In this document: positions 36,026 through 48,790 of the stretch, piece by piece
How positions within the stretch are numbered: position 1 is the first letter of the stretch
Layout: every line of letters begins with the position of its first letter
Position numbers and translations under genes: made by a program
The notes under the pieces: generated by a model
Database searches by the model: none
The model's input: only the letters and a program-made list of their open reading frames with translations
What the model was told of the DNA's origin: nothing
Assembly: GCA_009733715.1 (NCBI GenBank)
Contig: WMKJ01000062.1
Coordinates: forward strand, 1-64,000
Direction: 5' to 3'
DNA from: Herpomyces periplanetae
Taxonomy: Eukaryota > Ascomycota > Laboulbeniomycetes > Herpomycetales > Herpomycetaceae
DNA length: 64,000 nucleotides

Positions 36026-37999
36026 TGTGATTAACCGCTCGGGTATCCGCAGTTTTCACCTCTGCTTTTCCTTTTGGTCTTTTCCAATTCAATACATCCC
36101 CCGTAAAAACTTAACTTTTATATATAAAAGCTACTGTTGTAAAACATTTACGTATACTCTATCCAGTCTCAGTATAAACTTACCCGTTTAACCTGTGGTC
36201 AAACACCTAATTTCATGCAACAAGAAACTTTCAAGTTATATCGCTACGCATGCTACATCCAAAAATAGCTTTTCAAAGTGAAATTACCCGGGACAAAGGA
36301 ATATACCATTCTTGCGTGCATGGATCAGTATCACTATCTTAATGCAGTGAAAATCCAAATTTCCGTCATCTCCATCTTTCCGATTGTCTTTCGAATCTTG
36401 TGTAGCTTGTACAATTACTACATATCCCGAGTTTAGTCGCAGTTATAACAGGCTTAACTGCAGCTTGAATCATCTAAATCGTTTATTGTAACTTTTGTTT
36501 AATCCCCAAAATTTTCCAAAATCAAGCTTAAATTATGCCGATTTTTCTGCCCAAAACTTCCATCAAACCTGTAAACGGTAACAATTCTAACCATTTGAAA
36601 AATTCATTGACCATGTAAAAATGCGTTATAGATAGGCTCACAATCCTCTGTTTCACCGCCATTAACCCGGTCAGATGATAAAGACTATCAAAGCTCCAAA
36701 TATTCAGCTTAAAGAAACCTCATCAGTCTATTCGTCACTTTTATTTCAATTATACTACTGCAATGACAGCTTGCCTAACCCTACATATGAAATATTCTCT
36801 ATAGTATTAAAGAAATGGCAATCTTCGTTACCTTCATGTGTAACATCTCATGCGTCCCTACACAATGGTTTACAAAATATCCCTCACTTTATCCCGTCTA
36901 TGCTAAGGAATTATCATCTCAAGCAGAATCCCTCTAAAATCGCCTTTCATCCATTTCTACCGCAAATTAAATTCAATATTAACCATTAAGTATTGCAATT
37001 TCTTTCAACAAGTAAACATATCTCAAATAGTCAGAGCAAATAACCGTTAAAAATCCCCTTCATAGAGGGGACACGCCAAAAGAAATGAATTGTCTAACAG
37101 TATAAATATCGTACTTTGGTTGTCTGCTGTACCCTGATCGGACTCCTTGCAATATCCCTCCGTAGTCATCTTTCTACCTTACATTCAATCGTGGCCAATG
37201 GCCTGTCAATATACTTCATAAATTAATTCAATCTGCCGAGTTAGAGGCTACCTCTAAACTTGCTTCGACGATATTGTATTTGATTTGGTTTCATGAAGTT
37301 AAGCTCATGCTAAAATGCTTTGTTCAACAATCCAGTTTACCCTTTCAATTTTACAATCGAACCGGCAAAATTCCAACGATTCATGAGATAATCCCATATA
37401 TTGTATCCTTCTTCCCTTGCCTTCACAAAACTAATCTATGGACTAGCTCCGTTCATCACGAGAGCTTCCCTTTTCATTCCACTCAAATTTCCATACACTA
37501 AATCGGGTGATTGACTTGTCAATTCCATGAATTGCAATAATTCGCAACGTTACAGGTAATTTTTCTTGTAAATGTACTAAGTGTGTAGGTCCTTTTACCA
37601 TGATCATAGACTTAATCATAATTATGTATTTAAAGTTTTCATCAAGGTCTTACTCAGTATAAAATTGTTAACATAGTCTCATTTTATCTAGAGTTATAAT
37701 CATTGTTAACTTTCTGGTGGCGTGTTAAATTATTTTAACACCCGTGCGCTCCTCCTTGACACATGCCATTCTTTTATTAACCTATATTTCCACATGTAAG
37801 TTCTCCTTTTCATACGAATATATTTTGTATGTCCCTTCGGTCTCTCATGTTCTATAAATTTGTATGACAAGTCATCTCCAAGAATGTCGGTCTTATGTCT
37901 AAATCTTATCTCCTAAGTATATGTTTCTTATGCTTAAGTGTTATTACTTAAATTTCTAATTGATTTGCACCGTCTTCCCACATTGTGGTTCAAATCCTA
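36026..37999. other. no gene seen
   Basis: A 104-codon plus-strand frame at 36675-36989 and a 75-codon frame at 37274-37501 have no signal peptide, splice partner or family motif. I leave them uncalled. Confidence 0.4.
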
Positions 38000-38296
38000 A
38001 AAGTTACAACTTGACCGTGATACTTCACCCATGGAATACGCAATTCGCCGCGGAAGTATCTACAATGATTAGTGGCAGATTCTAGCATGTGCAAAAGTAA
38101 GTTTACCGTTCCTCCGATTCATGATACCGAGATATTTCACTGGTCAATCATGTATGATACTTTATCTTTTCGCATAGAGTTCCCGTCAATCTGTTACACC
38201 CGTTGTTATACATCCAGTTGGATTGTCCAGAACCCCGGTAAATGTTTATGCGTACGGTTTATCGATAAATTCTTCATCACAGGAAACCATGAATGA
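38000..38296 (+). pseudogene. relic of the secreted protein family (C-terminal part)
   Basis: An open stretch from 38072 carries SKFTVPPIHDTEIFHWS, comparable to GRFSIHRKGEFHIFTR of member C, and ends NPGKCLCVRFIDKF, comparable to IPKDKECAKYFIVKH. An ISGRF-like hairpin piece lies just upstream. It appears broken, about one break visible, and no signal-peptide exon was found. Confidence 0.35.
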
Positions 38297-39580
38297 TATT
38301 TCAATCTTGTGGATTGCACTAGCCAGTTTTCTGTTCGGCAATGGTTCTTAAGCATTAAGTGTGTTACATTATTCCAATTTGTTATACATCTTTAGTTACT
38401 TACCTTGTCCTTACCAATGCAACTTACCTATTGTCCTTGAAATTATCCCCTTCAATCATCTCCCAACACATGACTCTTTAAATACATGGGGTTCAGAAAA
38501 GTGTTTCTGAGGTCTTCTATCATCCTCTCAACCCTGAATTTGGAGCCTTTTAACGTCTTCAATGGCTTATACCTTGTAACTAACGTCCGAATTGAAGGGT
38601 TAACAGCTACTTGTTATCACAGCAATTTTCCATAAATATTTACGAGACAGTTATTTATCAATCTTGCCAATATTTTAGCAGATTTTACTTGGCTCAAAAG
38701 AAAATCAATTTCTCAATGCTGTCAATTTTAATATTCGTAAATGTACCCGTATGCTCGAACCTTGCTTCATGAGCCATTAAATTATTTTCCTATCAAAATA
38801 ATCAAACAATATAAAAATTTCAACACCGTCTAATGTTTTGCCGTTAACACCCGCAAATCAAGCCGTTTGACTCTCATGAAGCTTGTGATTATATATCTAA
38901 TAGCAATTTCAAATTGAAGGCTTTGGGAGACTACCATTCTTCCTAACTTGATCGAAGTTAAAACGAGATCAAAATTAACCATCTTACTCTACCACAAACT
39001 TAGCGATTGATCCCCCATAGTTTTAACCTATATTGAACTTGAAATATTAGCCATCTCATATCTATTTTACCAATATTTCTCAACTCCAATCCCAACTCAA
39101 TTATTTTAATAATTAACAAATGTCGTATATATTAGAGTATTTTCGGAAATTAGATAACTTACCTAGCTCATCGTTGAATGCGTCAATTGTAATAATTTGA
39201 CATTTTCTTTGTAGTGAATTTTACTAACTATTTGAATACAATTCGTCCAGCATTCTAACATAAAATATCTCGCGAGTTAGGCACAAGGAAGAACTCTAAT
39301 CACGAAATATTCCCCTTTCCTCCCAAAATGGATATCTCTTACATTTACTCATTTCTTATCCCACATACCCCCAATAAGGTTGCATTTGTCCCACCATATA
39401 ATAACTTAAATGTGCTCTTGAATATCGGATTCATATATTAAGCCATCGTAAATTGAATATAACTCTTTTATACTTTTTCGGACTCTGAACATACTATATC
39501 CAAATATATGTATAAATGTCAACATATGTTCTACTGTAAAATCCCACAATACAAATACAAATCATTCGATGTATAACATT

Positions 39581-39589
39581 ATTTATAAA
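39581..39589 (+). promoter_or_regulatory. TATA box of secreted protein C
   Basis: ATTTATAAA about 46 bp upstream of the ATG at 39635, the usual distance for a fungal TATA gene. It supports this copy as a live gene. Confidence 0.45.
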
Positions 39590-39634
39590 CCAAAGTCTAT
39601 ATGAATTGGAGTTCAATTTTTGGCACGGTACGCC

Positions 39635-40242
39635 ATGTTAACCAAGTTTCTTATACTTCTAACCACCGTAACGCTTGTCTATGGTGCTCCTAAACGTTTC
39701 TTTTTGTTTGCTATATATGATACCTTAAACAAACTGGATTATACAGCACAATTTCCTTCGTCTTCCTACGTAGATTATTACTGTGATGTGTTAAAAATTT
39801 ACACACATGGTCCACCAATGATAAATACTAATGATATACCGTAAGATTTACTTTAAAGTGTGCTTCCTCACGCTGACATCATCACCAGTACAGCTTTTGA
39901 AATAGATTATCGTGGATATCTTTTTGTTGTTACTAGACGTAAACGTAGGTTGAGTTTTATTTAATTAACAAACATAAACTCTTACTTTAATTCTTCATTT
40001 CTGCAGAAAGAATCTATATCGATAGGGAAGGCCGTTTCTCCATACATAGAAAAGGGGAGTTTCATATTTTTACCCGAGCACATCCCTTCTGGTCCCTTAA
40101 AGGAGACTTAAATTATTTGCATCATGGTTCAAAAAAAAAATTTTACTTTTGTAAAGATTCTTCTGGTTCTTTTGTCATGTACTATCGCATTCCTAAAGAT
40201 AAGGAATGCGCTAAATATTTTATAGTTAAACATAACGCTTAA
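39635..40242 (+). CDS. small secreted protein, effector-like family member C
   Basis: The cleanest family member. Exons 39635-39840, 39889-39944 and 40007-40242 join in phases 2 and 1 to give 165 aa. The introns are 48 nt (GTAAGA, GCTGAC branch, CACCAG) and 62 nt (GTAGGT, CTGCAG). Seen: signal peptide MLTKFLILLTTVTLVYGA; an aromatic mature N-terminus (FFLFAIYDTL, VDYYCDVLKIY); exon 2 encodes the strand YLFVVTRRK; exon 3 starts with RIYIDREGRFSIHRKGEF, then LHHGSKKKFYFCK, 18 residues to a second Cys, AKYFIVKHNA. Three Cys in the mature part. It stands alone in AT-rich DNA with its own TATA box. No named family recognised. Effector function is inference; RNase-like or other small beta folds are possible but untested. 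Confidence 0.7.
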
Positions 40243-42782
40243 ATATTACTCGAAATTTCTTCCTGAGTATTTACGGTAATACATTTACGATATCATTACC
40301 TTTTATCAACGTCTTCCCTGTAACAGATTCCCAGGAACTCTACACAAAGAGAGAGTTGTGTCATACATAATTGACTAGTTATATATCTCGGTATCATGAC
40401 TTTGTAAAAGGTAGAATTTCCTTTGCACATACTAAAAATTGACGTTTACCATCCTAGATACTTTTATAGGATGTTGCGTATGCCATGCGTGAAGTATCAC
40501 GATCAAGTTTTAACTTTTAGGACTTAAACCGAGGTGTGAGAAGACAAAACAAGTTAACTGAAAATTTGAGCAACGTAATAAATGCTCAGTCTACATTAGA
40601 TACTTCAATTACTTTTCTTAAGCTGACCATGTAAAAATATGATCAACTTGACCATTAAGAGAACCAATCAACAGTTTCAAATATTAACTGTTAATTGTTA
40701 GCCATCAACTCATACGGATCAAATATGCTGTCTCAGTGCGATGTATCAAGTTGAGCGAGTAGTCTAACGATGACTTTTGAGTTGTGGATGATCAAGTTAC
40801 ATTAACTTGAAGACTAATGGGAAATATTACGGTGAGAGACTACTACAACAGAAATTGAACTAGGCATCAATAAACACATAATTTTGCGGAGGTTAAACAA
40901 TTTTAGCTGCTATGCTTTGAAATCCTCTACCCATGTAGGATAACTGCATATAAGGTCCGATTCGGTCTATTAAAGATAGAAATAACCCTTAGAATTATTT
41001 AGCTGAATGTCGAGGCTAGAGTAAACATTATAGCTTAATAGTAAGTTGAAGTGTACAGAAGGTTATCCACTTACGAGACTTATAGGTAAGAAGACTGCCA
41101 ATTTCGACACTTACTGGCTAAAGTACTTTTATCCCTGCTGTAATTAGGTAGAGTAATCCAATTGGCGAGACATAACCATCAAATTTGCTATTGAACACAA
41201 CTATGACGCTAATAACTTTCAAGTATATATATAGCTCAAAATATATTTTGGATTAAGAACTTATAGGTGCATAGAAAAGTATGAACGGAATTACTTAACA
41301 CGTAGAACACAAAGATTTTTAGTGATAATGATCTTCTAAATGCATAATGGCACGTACGAATATTCCGAAGAAGGATCTGCTAATAGAATAACAATATTTT
41401 CTCTCGAATTGATGATATTAAAGAAAAGACATGCTAGCCAAGCACTTATCCATTAAGAGCTTAGAAAAACTCTCGTATTTCAGGCAAAGTATGCGATAGT
41501 ATCAACACATTTGATATTAAAATATTCCTTGTTAGAAGAGAAATCTAACGACGCTTATTACATGATGATATGCTAGTATATGAGAGAGTTAATTGTAAGT
41601 TTTACCCGCGTAATTATGCGTAGATGTATGATGAAGACAAATTAACCTATACATTTTACCAAAAAATTTGTTTTTGGCGACTATAAATTATGTAGGTAAA
41701 TCATTTATGTAATTAATGAGTTAGTTATATGGTTAACCGTATAGATGTTTGCTTCAAGAGTCCCATTCTATGAGCGAATTTGTAGCATTCTTTATGTACC
41801 TACGAATTCTTAATTCCAAGTATACTGTACAATACTTGCGCATTTACATGCTGCTGTCATCGCAATTGTCGTTATTACCAACTTATGGTTATTACAACAG
41901 AGCCTCTGTTAAGGTTAGCCACTAGTCATGGAAGATTGTAAAGGAGTTCTAAAAATTCCGGAGAGAATGGTAAGATGGCTCAATAGCTGGAGCTTTTCTT
42001 CTTCAACTTACTATTAGTTTGTTGTATAGAAATTCTTATTTCAGTCACAAAGAGACTTTGCATTATGTTGTATTATGAAGCAATATACCATTGGCAGTCG
42101 ACTCTAGCCGTACATAAAATATACTGCCATGAAGTCAACAAAAGGCCCTCTACATGCCAGTAGGATGAGACACGAGAAGATAGTTCACCTATAAAGAGGA
42201 CAATCCAGAACGAGCAAGAGAATGCACCAGTAGTGGACAAGGGAGGAACCAGATAAAGGTGATAATCCAAACCTTAAATGTAACTTTGGTTACAACAAGA
42301 AAACTAAAATGGAACGCCAACTTTATACAGAACGAGGCATACGCTTTATAGAATAGAGGAAATTGTACAAGCCGAGAAGCCTAGAGAAACAAACCTAAAC
42401 ACATGATATAAAATTTCTTAAAAATTGCCAGCTTGATTTTGTAGTCGATCAGGATGAATTTAATGAAACTTAAAGAGCGCCATCGATTACTCTATTTTCC
42501 TTCAAGCTGGACGACAAGGAATTCCGTGGGAGATAGTGCCCATTTCGAAAAAGAATACCAAACTTTTAACTTTAATCCTCTGTACCGCCTAGAGAATAGC
42601 AGGAAACGTCAAATGAATTGCTTCACGAGACGCTACAACCAATTCGATGTCGTGTGAGTGGTAGTGATATAGCAATTGGGCAATTATTGCCGGGGTTTTC
42701 AATAAAGATTGATGTAGCCAAGTGAGTTTGGTGCCCCTCCAGCCAACGGGCAACTGAAATTGCGTTCAAACGGTGTAGCCGA
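40243..42782. other. no gene seen
   Basis: AT-rich, with short frames only (42073-42270 minus, 42454-42657 plus), without motif support. The plus-strand frame at 42454 lies upstream of the family exon at 42783 and could hold an upstream exon, but I see no signal peptide. Confidence 0.4.
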
Positions 42783-43106
42783 GTGTCAGAAGGGAGTTAT
42801 TTGAGCTGCCCAAAAGAATCCAGTCTTGATGGAATGAATCGGTGTAATCAAAAACTCGAAACACCTCATTTTGCTGTGCTTTTTCAGAGTCCATTTGTGC
42901 TTAAATTTTATGACGCTCTCCACTTCTTGGATATTCATTTTCGAAATTTGGAGAATTCGGACAGCTTTCGGATTAACTATTTTCTAAACCACCCTAAAAA
43001 TTTGGTGACGGTCAGTCTACGACTTTCTCTTATCGCTCGAAGTGGTGGTATTTTGATTTATTTCTTGCCATTTCAAATTTATCTATTTCGTCTTAGATAT
43101 TTATGA
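42783..43106 (+). pseudogene. long open exon resembling the secreted protein family
   Basis: A 107-codon open stretch, the longest in the AT-rich half. FLDIHFRNLENSDSFRINYF resembles the LDHVDKIFHNLRS.. block at 47.4 kb. LIARSGGILIYFLPF resembles LIHRGTEIFKFCP of member A, with the Cys not kept, and the end QIYLFRLRYL resembles KLFLLRIRV. No signal-peptide exon identified. Either an old relic with a surviving frame or the last exon of a divergent gene. Confidence 0.35.
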
Positions 43107-46100
43107 ATAAAATGTCATTTGGTGTCACTAGTAACATGCATGATCTTGCATGTGATTCAACTTTTGTTTTATTAAAAATTATCTTTCCGGCGCTGAAATC
43201 GTGAATATTTTTATCAGTTTTGACGATATTCAAGTGCTGGTAAATAATGTAGTATTTTAGTGTCAACTTTATCTATCCAGAGAATTTGCGATTTCATATC
43301 GTGTTACGCCGCTTTGAACAATAAAAAATTTCCATAACTCCTTTTTACAAGGCCTTGGTGACTTGGAAGGCATTGAGTTTTTAATTTTTAGAACCTCAAA
43401 AGCTGAAACTCTAAAATTACTGACTGGTATTCGTAAACCAACTTAGTCTTATTGGTAACCAATTCAATTGGATGCAACAAACAACCTGCTAAAGAATCAT
43501 TATTCTAAATGCTAGCATCCGTAAAGAAGTTAAATGCTTTTTAGGTATGACCAACTCACAATGGGTGCTTCCTCGCATGCTATTGCTGCCGAGCGAGTTC
43601 CCCTACTAGACGTGGTTAGCACCCCCTTGCCACCCAAGACACATCATTGCTATCCCCTGGCCATACTCCAGAATTATTCTGCAAAAGCCCGCCGCTTGCA
43701 GCTCTAGAATTTTCTTTACCTACACCGGCACGCCTGGCCTTAGCCTATTTGCCAACCGTAGCTCCTCCAATGCCATAAGAGCACTACCACACTGAGTGTA
43801 TTGGGTATGGAGCCACCCACACCAATTTCAATTCCTTATTCCTTTGATTGCAACTGGACTCAGCTCCCACCAACGACGTAAGCTTTGCAGAAACTTAACC
43901 ATGTTGCCAAAACGTTTGATAACTGGTACTACCCCAAACTTTACCTTTATACACGCTTCCAGTGTATGTATCCAGCTCCGGACATTTAATAGTAGTTCGT
44001 GTTCACCCGGATACACACCCGTTTTCCTTCCAGCAGTTATGTTTGGCTGGATTGCATCCCAACTGATAACGTGATTTGGAGATCACATATTTTAATACCA
44101 CAATTCACACAAATGTAAAGCAGGTAGTTATTGAGTCTTCATGGTGTAAGCGTAGTGCATTATGGTGATAGTTATCATCTGCCAGGAAATATCAGATTCA
44201 TACTTCTTGAGGAGTCTAGTGTAGCGTATTGCAAGGGATTACAATGGTTTTACAATGATTATTAGAAGCAGTATCGCATTATCTCATTTTTAATTGAATG
44301 GACATGCGCGGAAATGTGCTGCTCACACACGCAATGAGTATTGAGGCACTCAAGCATATTCGTGATGATACTAGAACATTAACTTTAATTATGATTGCAA
44401 TTGCCAATGATATCATAGTACTATGACATGAATATCCGGTGGGGCTACTTGGCAATATGTACATGTGGAGATGATCGAGGTTAATCAGACTCTGATGGAG
44501 TTAACTTGGTTACCTTAGGTATTTTAGATACCTGAGATCCCATTGAAAACTGAAATTTTGGGGACAAATCTCGTTCTGTTTTTCATGAACCGGCGACTGC
44601 TTACTCTGTGATTTGTTCTGTAATAACCTGGAACCGTATCTATCGTTTAGCCAACACGAATATTGGTATCGTTACTGGGCTTTTCGGGTTATCACCTTGT
44701 CTCTTTTGTCAAATTGATTACGCGCAGTTCTCAGTTTGAAATAGTTATAGATGCTTTGTCTATTTTCCAAATATTCATGGCTTTTCATCCAACTAAACGT
44801 AGACAACGATATGGACGTACAATAACTTGATAATATACCTCACTGTTTCCCGTTAAACGCCCTAAACCGCTGAATCTCTATGGAAGTATGAACCGTTAAC
44901 CAACTAGTGACCCAATGGATATTGCCAGTTGCCTTTGCTATCAAACAAATCAGCAACATTGCAGATTCTCAGTCGGTGCTAGTTACTCTTTGGTAAGCAC
45001 CAATGATGACTTCAATTAATGAAAACACCATTGCCTGCCGTCATTTACAACAGCACTTGAATTGGGCTGCTTAGCTACACAGATTAAGCATCCACCTTGT
45101 CAACAATAAGATACCGCAAAAACGACGGTATATTCCTACTATACGGAAAATCAATCACTTTATTATTTGATATTGAAATGACACTATGCGACGAAGTTTT
45201 GAGCGAAAATCGAATGTGGCATTTGATGGAACAGTCTGTTCAATTCCACTATCCTTCCCCGAGGCCTTATTAAGCGCAAAAACCGAATTCAGTACATTTC
45301 CTTAAAGAAATGCATATTCACACAGCAGTTCCATTACCAAGCTGGCTCAAAGAAAGACAATAAAAGGTGAATTGATTAAATTGTCTCAGATCCTACTAAT
45401 CTTGACTATACAAAGACACAAAACTACCTTTATACCGGTGTCTTTCGTTCTCAAGCTGACGATTTCATTCCTTGTTTTTTTCCTTTTAATACTTTCAGCA
45501 CTACTTTGCTATTAGTGTAATGTGTTATCATGACTACCCCTTAGGCTATATTTCTTCCTACTGTACAATTCTCTATATTGCACCGAGTCTACCCATTCCA
45601 GTCGTTTGTTGTGCAGCTTTTCTCTTTACCTTGTTCTTATAGCATAAGTTCCATCATAAGTCTGAAAAAACTCCCGTGGTATATCTACCATTTTCCTCTC
45701 TATTTGTTCTATTTTCTGCTTGTGTTGGGTTGTCATCTACCGCAAACAATACATTTTCTCGTCAACTAAGCTGCAAGCAGAGGGGCCCTATGTTGACATC
45801 CCGATCGTATCCTTCAAATACTATTAACATTATCCATAGAAAGGATACCATCTTAGGATAAAATGTTACAACTTGGAAGGAGATATCTACAGGAAGGGTT
45901 TAAGGTCTAAATACAAAAAAAATATGGGATCTTGGTACAGGGAGGAATGTGACGGTTCGATCGAATAAGCCATTCTTCTTCAACTCAAGGTCAGTTCTGT
46001 CTCAATGATCTTATTCAAGTCTCGAGAGACTCCCTATTGTGTTAGACCCTGAAGCTGTATCCCTTTATCGGTAGAAGCTAACTGTATGTAAACAATGCTG

Positions 46101-47413
46101 TCATGATTTCGACACAGGGCTCCTCTATTTGCAGTGGAATGGGAATCAAGACAGAAAATTGCTTAGGAGAGATGACAACCATACAAAATCTACGAAACAA
46201 ACAGGTCACAGCGGGTTATGGAAAAAAGTTAGACTATAAAATGTTATCTAAGCTTAAAACTGAACTTAAGCAATATAGAACAGGGGAGAGAAGAAAAATG
46301 TAACTATGTACAGGAATGGAAAGACTTCATGCAAAGTAGGGGACTTTACAAACGGATGAAGTCTAACCAAACTATAGTCAATGTAATAAATAACAATTAA
46401 GCAACGGAATGCTGTGTTATTACAAAAAGTGTAAGAAGTAAGATAACCAGCTTGAAGAGAAGATGCTCTATTTTAGTTGAAAGGTGTAGGTCGACTTAAG
46501 TCAAAACATTTATTTTTTCAGTTTCTACCGAATTAAGGCAAAGGGGGCACCATTAAAACCATCACGACCTGTAGTTTCAGTTGGTTTGGGTTTTGTTAAG
46601 ATCACTAGAACTAAAAAAGTAAAAACTTAATACCTTCCAGATCATTTAGACCTATATAAAAGTAGTGCCAGTCTTATTCTAAGGCAAATGTTGATCTAAA
46701 TCAGAATAAAATAATAAAACTCCCACAGGAGTAAATCTGACGCCGAAAACATCGTTCCATATAACCAAAATTAAGTAACTTTAAAACGAACAGAATTATT
46801 TTATATTCTGGTGCTGGAAAAAACGTTTTTGCAACATTCATACGCTTGATAGGGCTTGAATTTAGTGAATCCTAATATATTGAAACTATATAGAGACATA
46901 ATCAGAAAGAAAAAACTCAAGATTTAAATGGTAGCATATGGATACATAAATAACCACAAAATCCCGTGTTAATGGCACAAACACGCTTCGAAACAACTAT
47001 TACCACTTAATGGCATAAACCAGAAGTATTATATAAGCTCTGTGACTGCCTGAAATCTTTGGGAGTGAATATAGACAAGAGATGTATGTCTACAAAATTT
47101 AGTGCAACAGGACCACAGCAAGATAGAGGTTACTGTAATATAGGTAAAAATAACAGTACAAAGTCTCATGAAGACTTGCATAAGAACTTCCAAACACAAG
47201 CTAACCGCAAATTAAAGAAGATTGGCTTCGCCAATTGAACTGTATTTCAACAGAATTGATAGGTCATTCCTTTTTTCGGACCATTACTCTTTCTTCAGTT
47301 CACCTCCAAATAACCACATACCTGAAAGTATTCCCGAGCAATCCACGACCAATTTCTTGTAGTTAGCCCATGCCGATCTCTCGGGCTAAATTTCGACTCC
47401 GCTACTTGGCGGC
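43107..47413. other. 4.3-kb stretch, no gene seen
   Basis: No supported coding region, RNA gene or repeat array. Small frames at 43796-44074, 44279-44464, 45578-45861 and 46103-46303 lack motifs. The 43560-44080 part is less AT-rich than its surroundings. Confidence 0.4.
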
Positions 47414-47680
47414 TCACATTAATACATAACATTTATCAACAATTTCTCCTGTTATACTGTGATTCAAATTGTAAAGCAAAACTTGGATGCTTCTCAAGTT
47501 GTGAAAGATTTTGTCAACATGGTCCAATGATAGCACGCAATAACCGTCTAACGTATTCGCACAAACAACGAAGATGAATATATCATCTGCGATGTCGAAA
47601 ATATCTTGAGTCACAGAGAATCGATCAAAACTTGTCACCTTATTCACAAGTCAAATGGGGTAGCGGAGTGTATTATCCGG
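47414..47680 (-). pseudogene. relic of the secreted protein family, hairpin-helix block
   Basis: A 77-codon open stretch with FIFVVCANTLDGYCVLSLD followed by HVDKIFHNLRSIQVLLYNLN. The block is shared with the relic at 51.5 kb (FTYIVNADTSGF.. NLKRISFFLLN), and GYCV resembles FGYCVV at 35.8 kb. DNA similarity to 51453-51471 (inverted) and 58624-58667 is also visible. Inverted 10-bp sequences ACTCCGCTAC / GTAGCGGAGT flank it (about 47394 and 47661). Signal-peptide exon not found. Confidence 0.4.
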
Positions 47681-48639
47681 GATAGAAAAAGTCCTCTGAC
47701 TGGAGCGATGCTAGTCGATTTATCGGAAGATCCCTGAAACGAGGCTACTGTCAAGGAAATATGCAAAAACTCGGATTGTCACACTACAGAATTTAGAATA
47801 TGGCAACGTTTAAAATTATTGAGCCAAAAGCTAATATGCCTACGTTTTAGAGTTTTCTGTACTATGTGTTATATGCATACCCAAAATAAATTCGGGATAG
47901 TATCAAAATGAATCACCAGAGAATACCTTGCATTTTGATCGGTTATACTTCATTCGACCAAATTTTTTGTTTGTATGGCATGGAGACTGAATTTTTACAT
48001 TAATTCCAGTGGGTTAAATTCCCAAAGACAAAAGAAGCTACGACCAGATCTGATAAATTCTATCTCGCTCTGTATAGTATGAATATCTCGAATGCCAAAA
48101 AAAAGCAAGGAAGCGGCACATCATCCACCCTTGTCAAAAGATCACATTATGCCATTAAAATCAAAACATCTTTTAAGGTACAGCTCTGAGGTTGACTATT
48201 TATTAACTCATGAAACTCGTCATCTTACAGCTAGGTGACCGCAAAACATCAGAAAGAGATAATCTGATGACTTAAGCAAGGAAATGGAATCACAAAGCTC
48301 TTCAGAATGTGTTTAAGAAGATTTGGCGTGGCATGATTGCCTTTTCAAATGAAAATCCACTAAAATGCACCTGCATTGTAAGGCCCTTAAAAACGAGCCA
48401 AACACATAATACAGCAACATATTTATTTGAATCTTACAAGTAAGAACAAGTAGTAAAAGACTAACTCAACTTCTACATAATAAACAATACGTGTGAAAAT
48501 GCACTCATACGAAGATACCTAAATATATGCGCGTAATTAGATCAAATGTATAAGTAATAAGTTCGATTCCGAGAACAAATATCTTCGCAATAAAGCCAGT
48601 CTAGTCGGGCAAAGATCCTTGGAAGCTTACAGAAAATTA

Positions 48640-48790
48640 TGTTAAAGATGTTATAAATACCTTCAAATTGGAAGCCAAAAAAGTCTTTCAGGTTAGGTGT
48701 AGCTACATGAGTGCAATCTCGGCACCAGCTCACCGTGACATGCTGTGCGGTTACAAGATTATTTATGCATCCTTTACTACTTTAGCTGCA
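48640..48790 (+). repeat. diverged repeat shared with 51.7-51.8 kb
   Basis: CACCAGCTCACCGTGACATG followed by CTGTGCGGTTACAAGATTAT (48723-48762) is closely similar to 51769-51808, and weaker similarity extends about 60 bp upstream. It is probably the 3' part of another decayed family copy. A minus-strand frame at 48542-48733 overlaps but shows no clear family motif. Confidence 0.4.

Noticed and set aside
36675-36989. A 104-codon plus-strand frame in AT-rich DNA
   Set aside because: No signal peptide, splice sites in phase, domain or family motif; chance length is plausible.
42771-42790. tRNA-Ser/Leu-like GTAGCCGAGTG
   Set aside because: No matching acceptor stem, anticodon arm or TPsiC arm around it.
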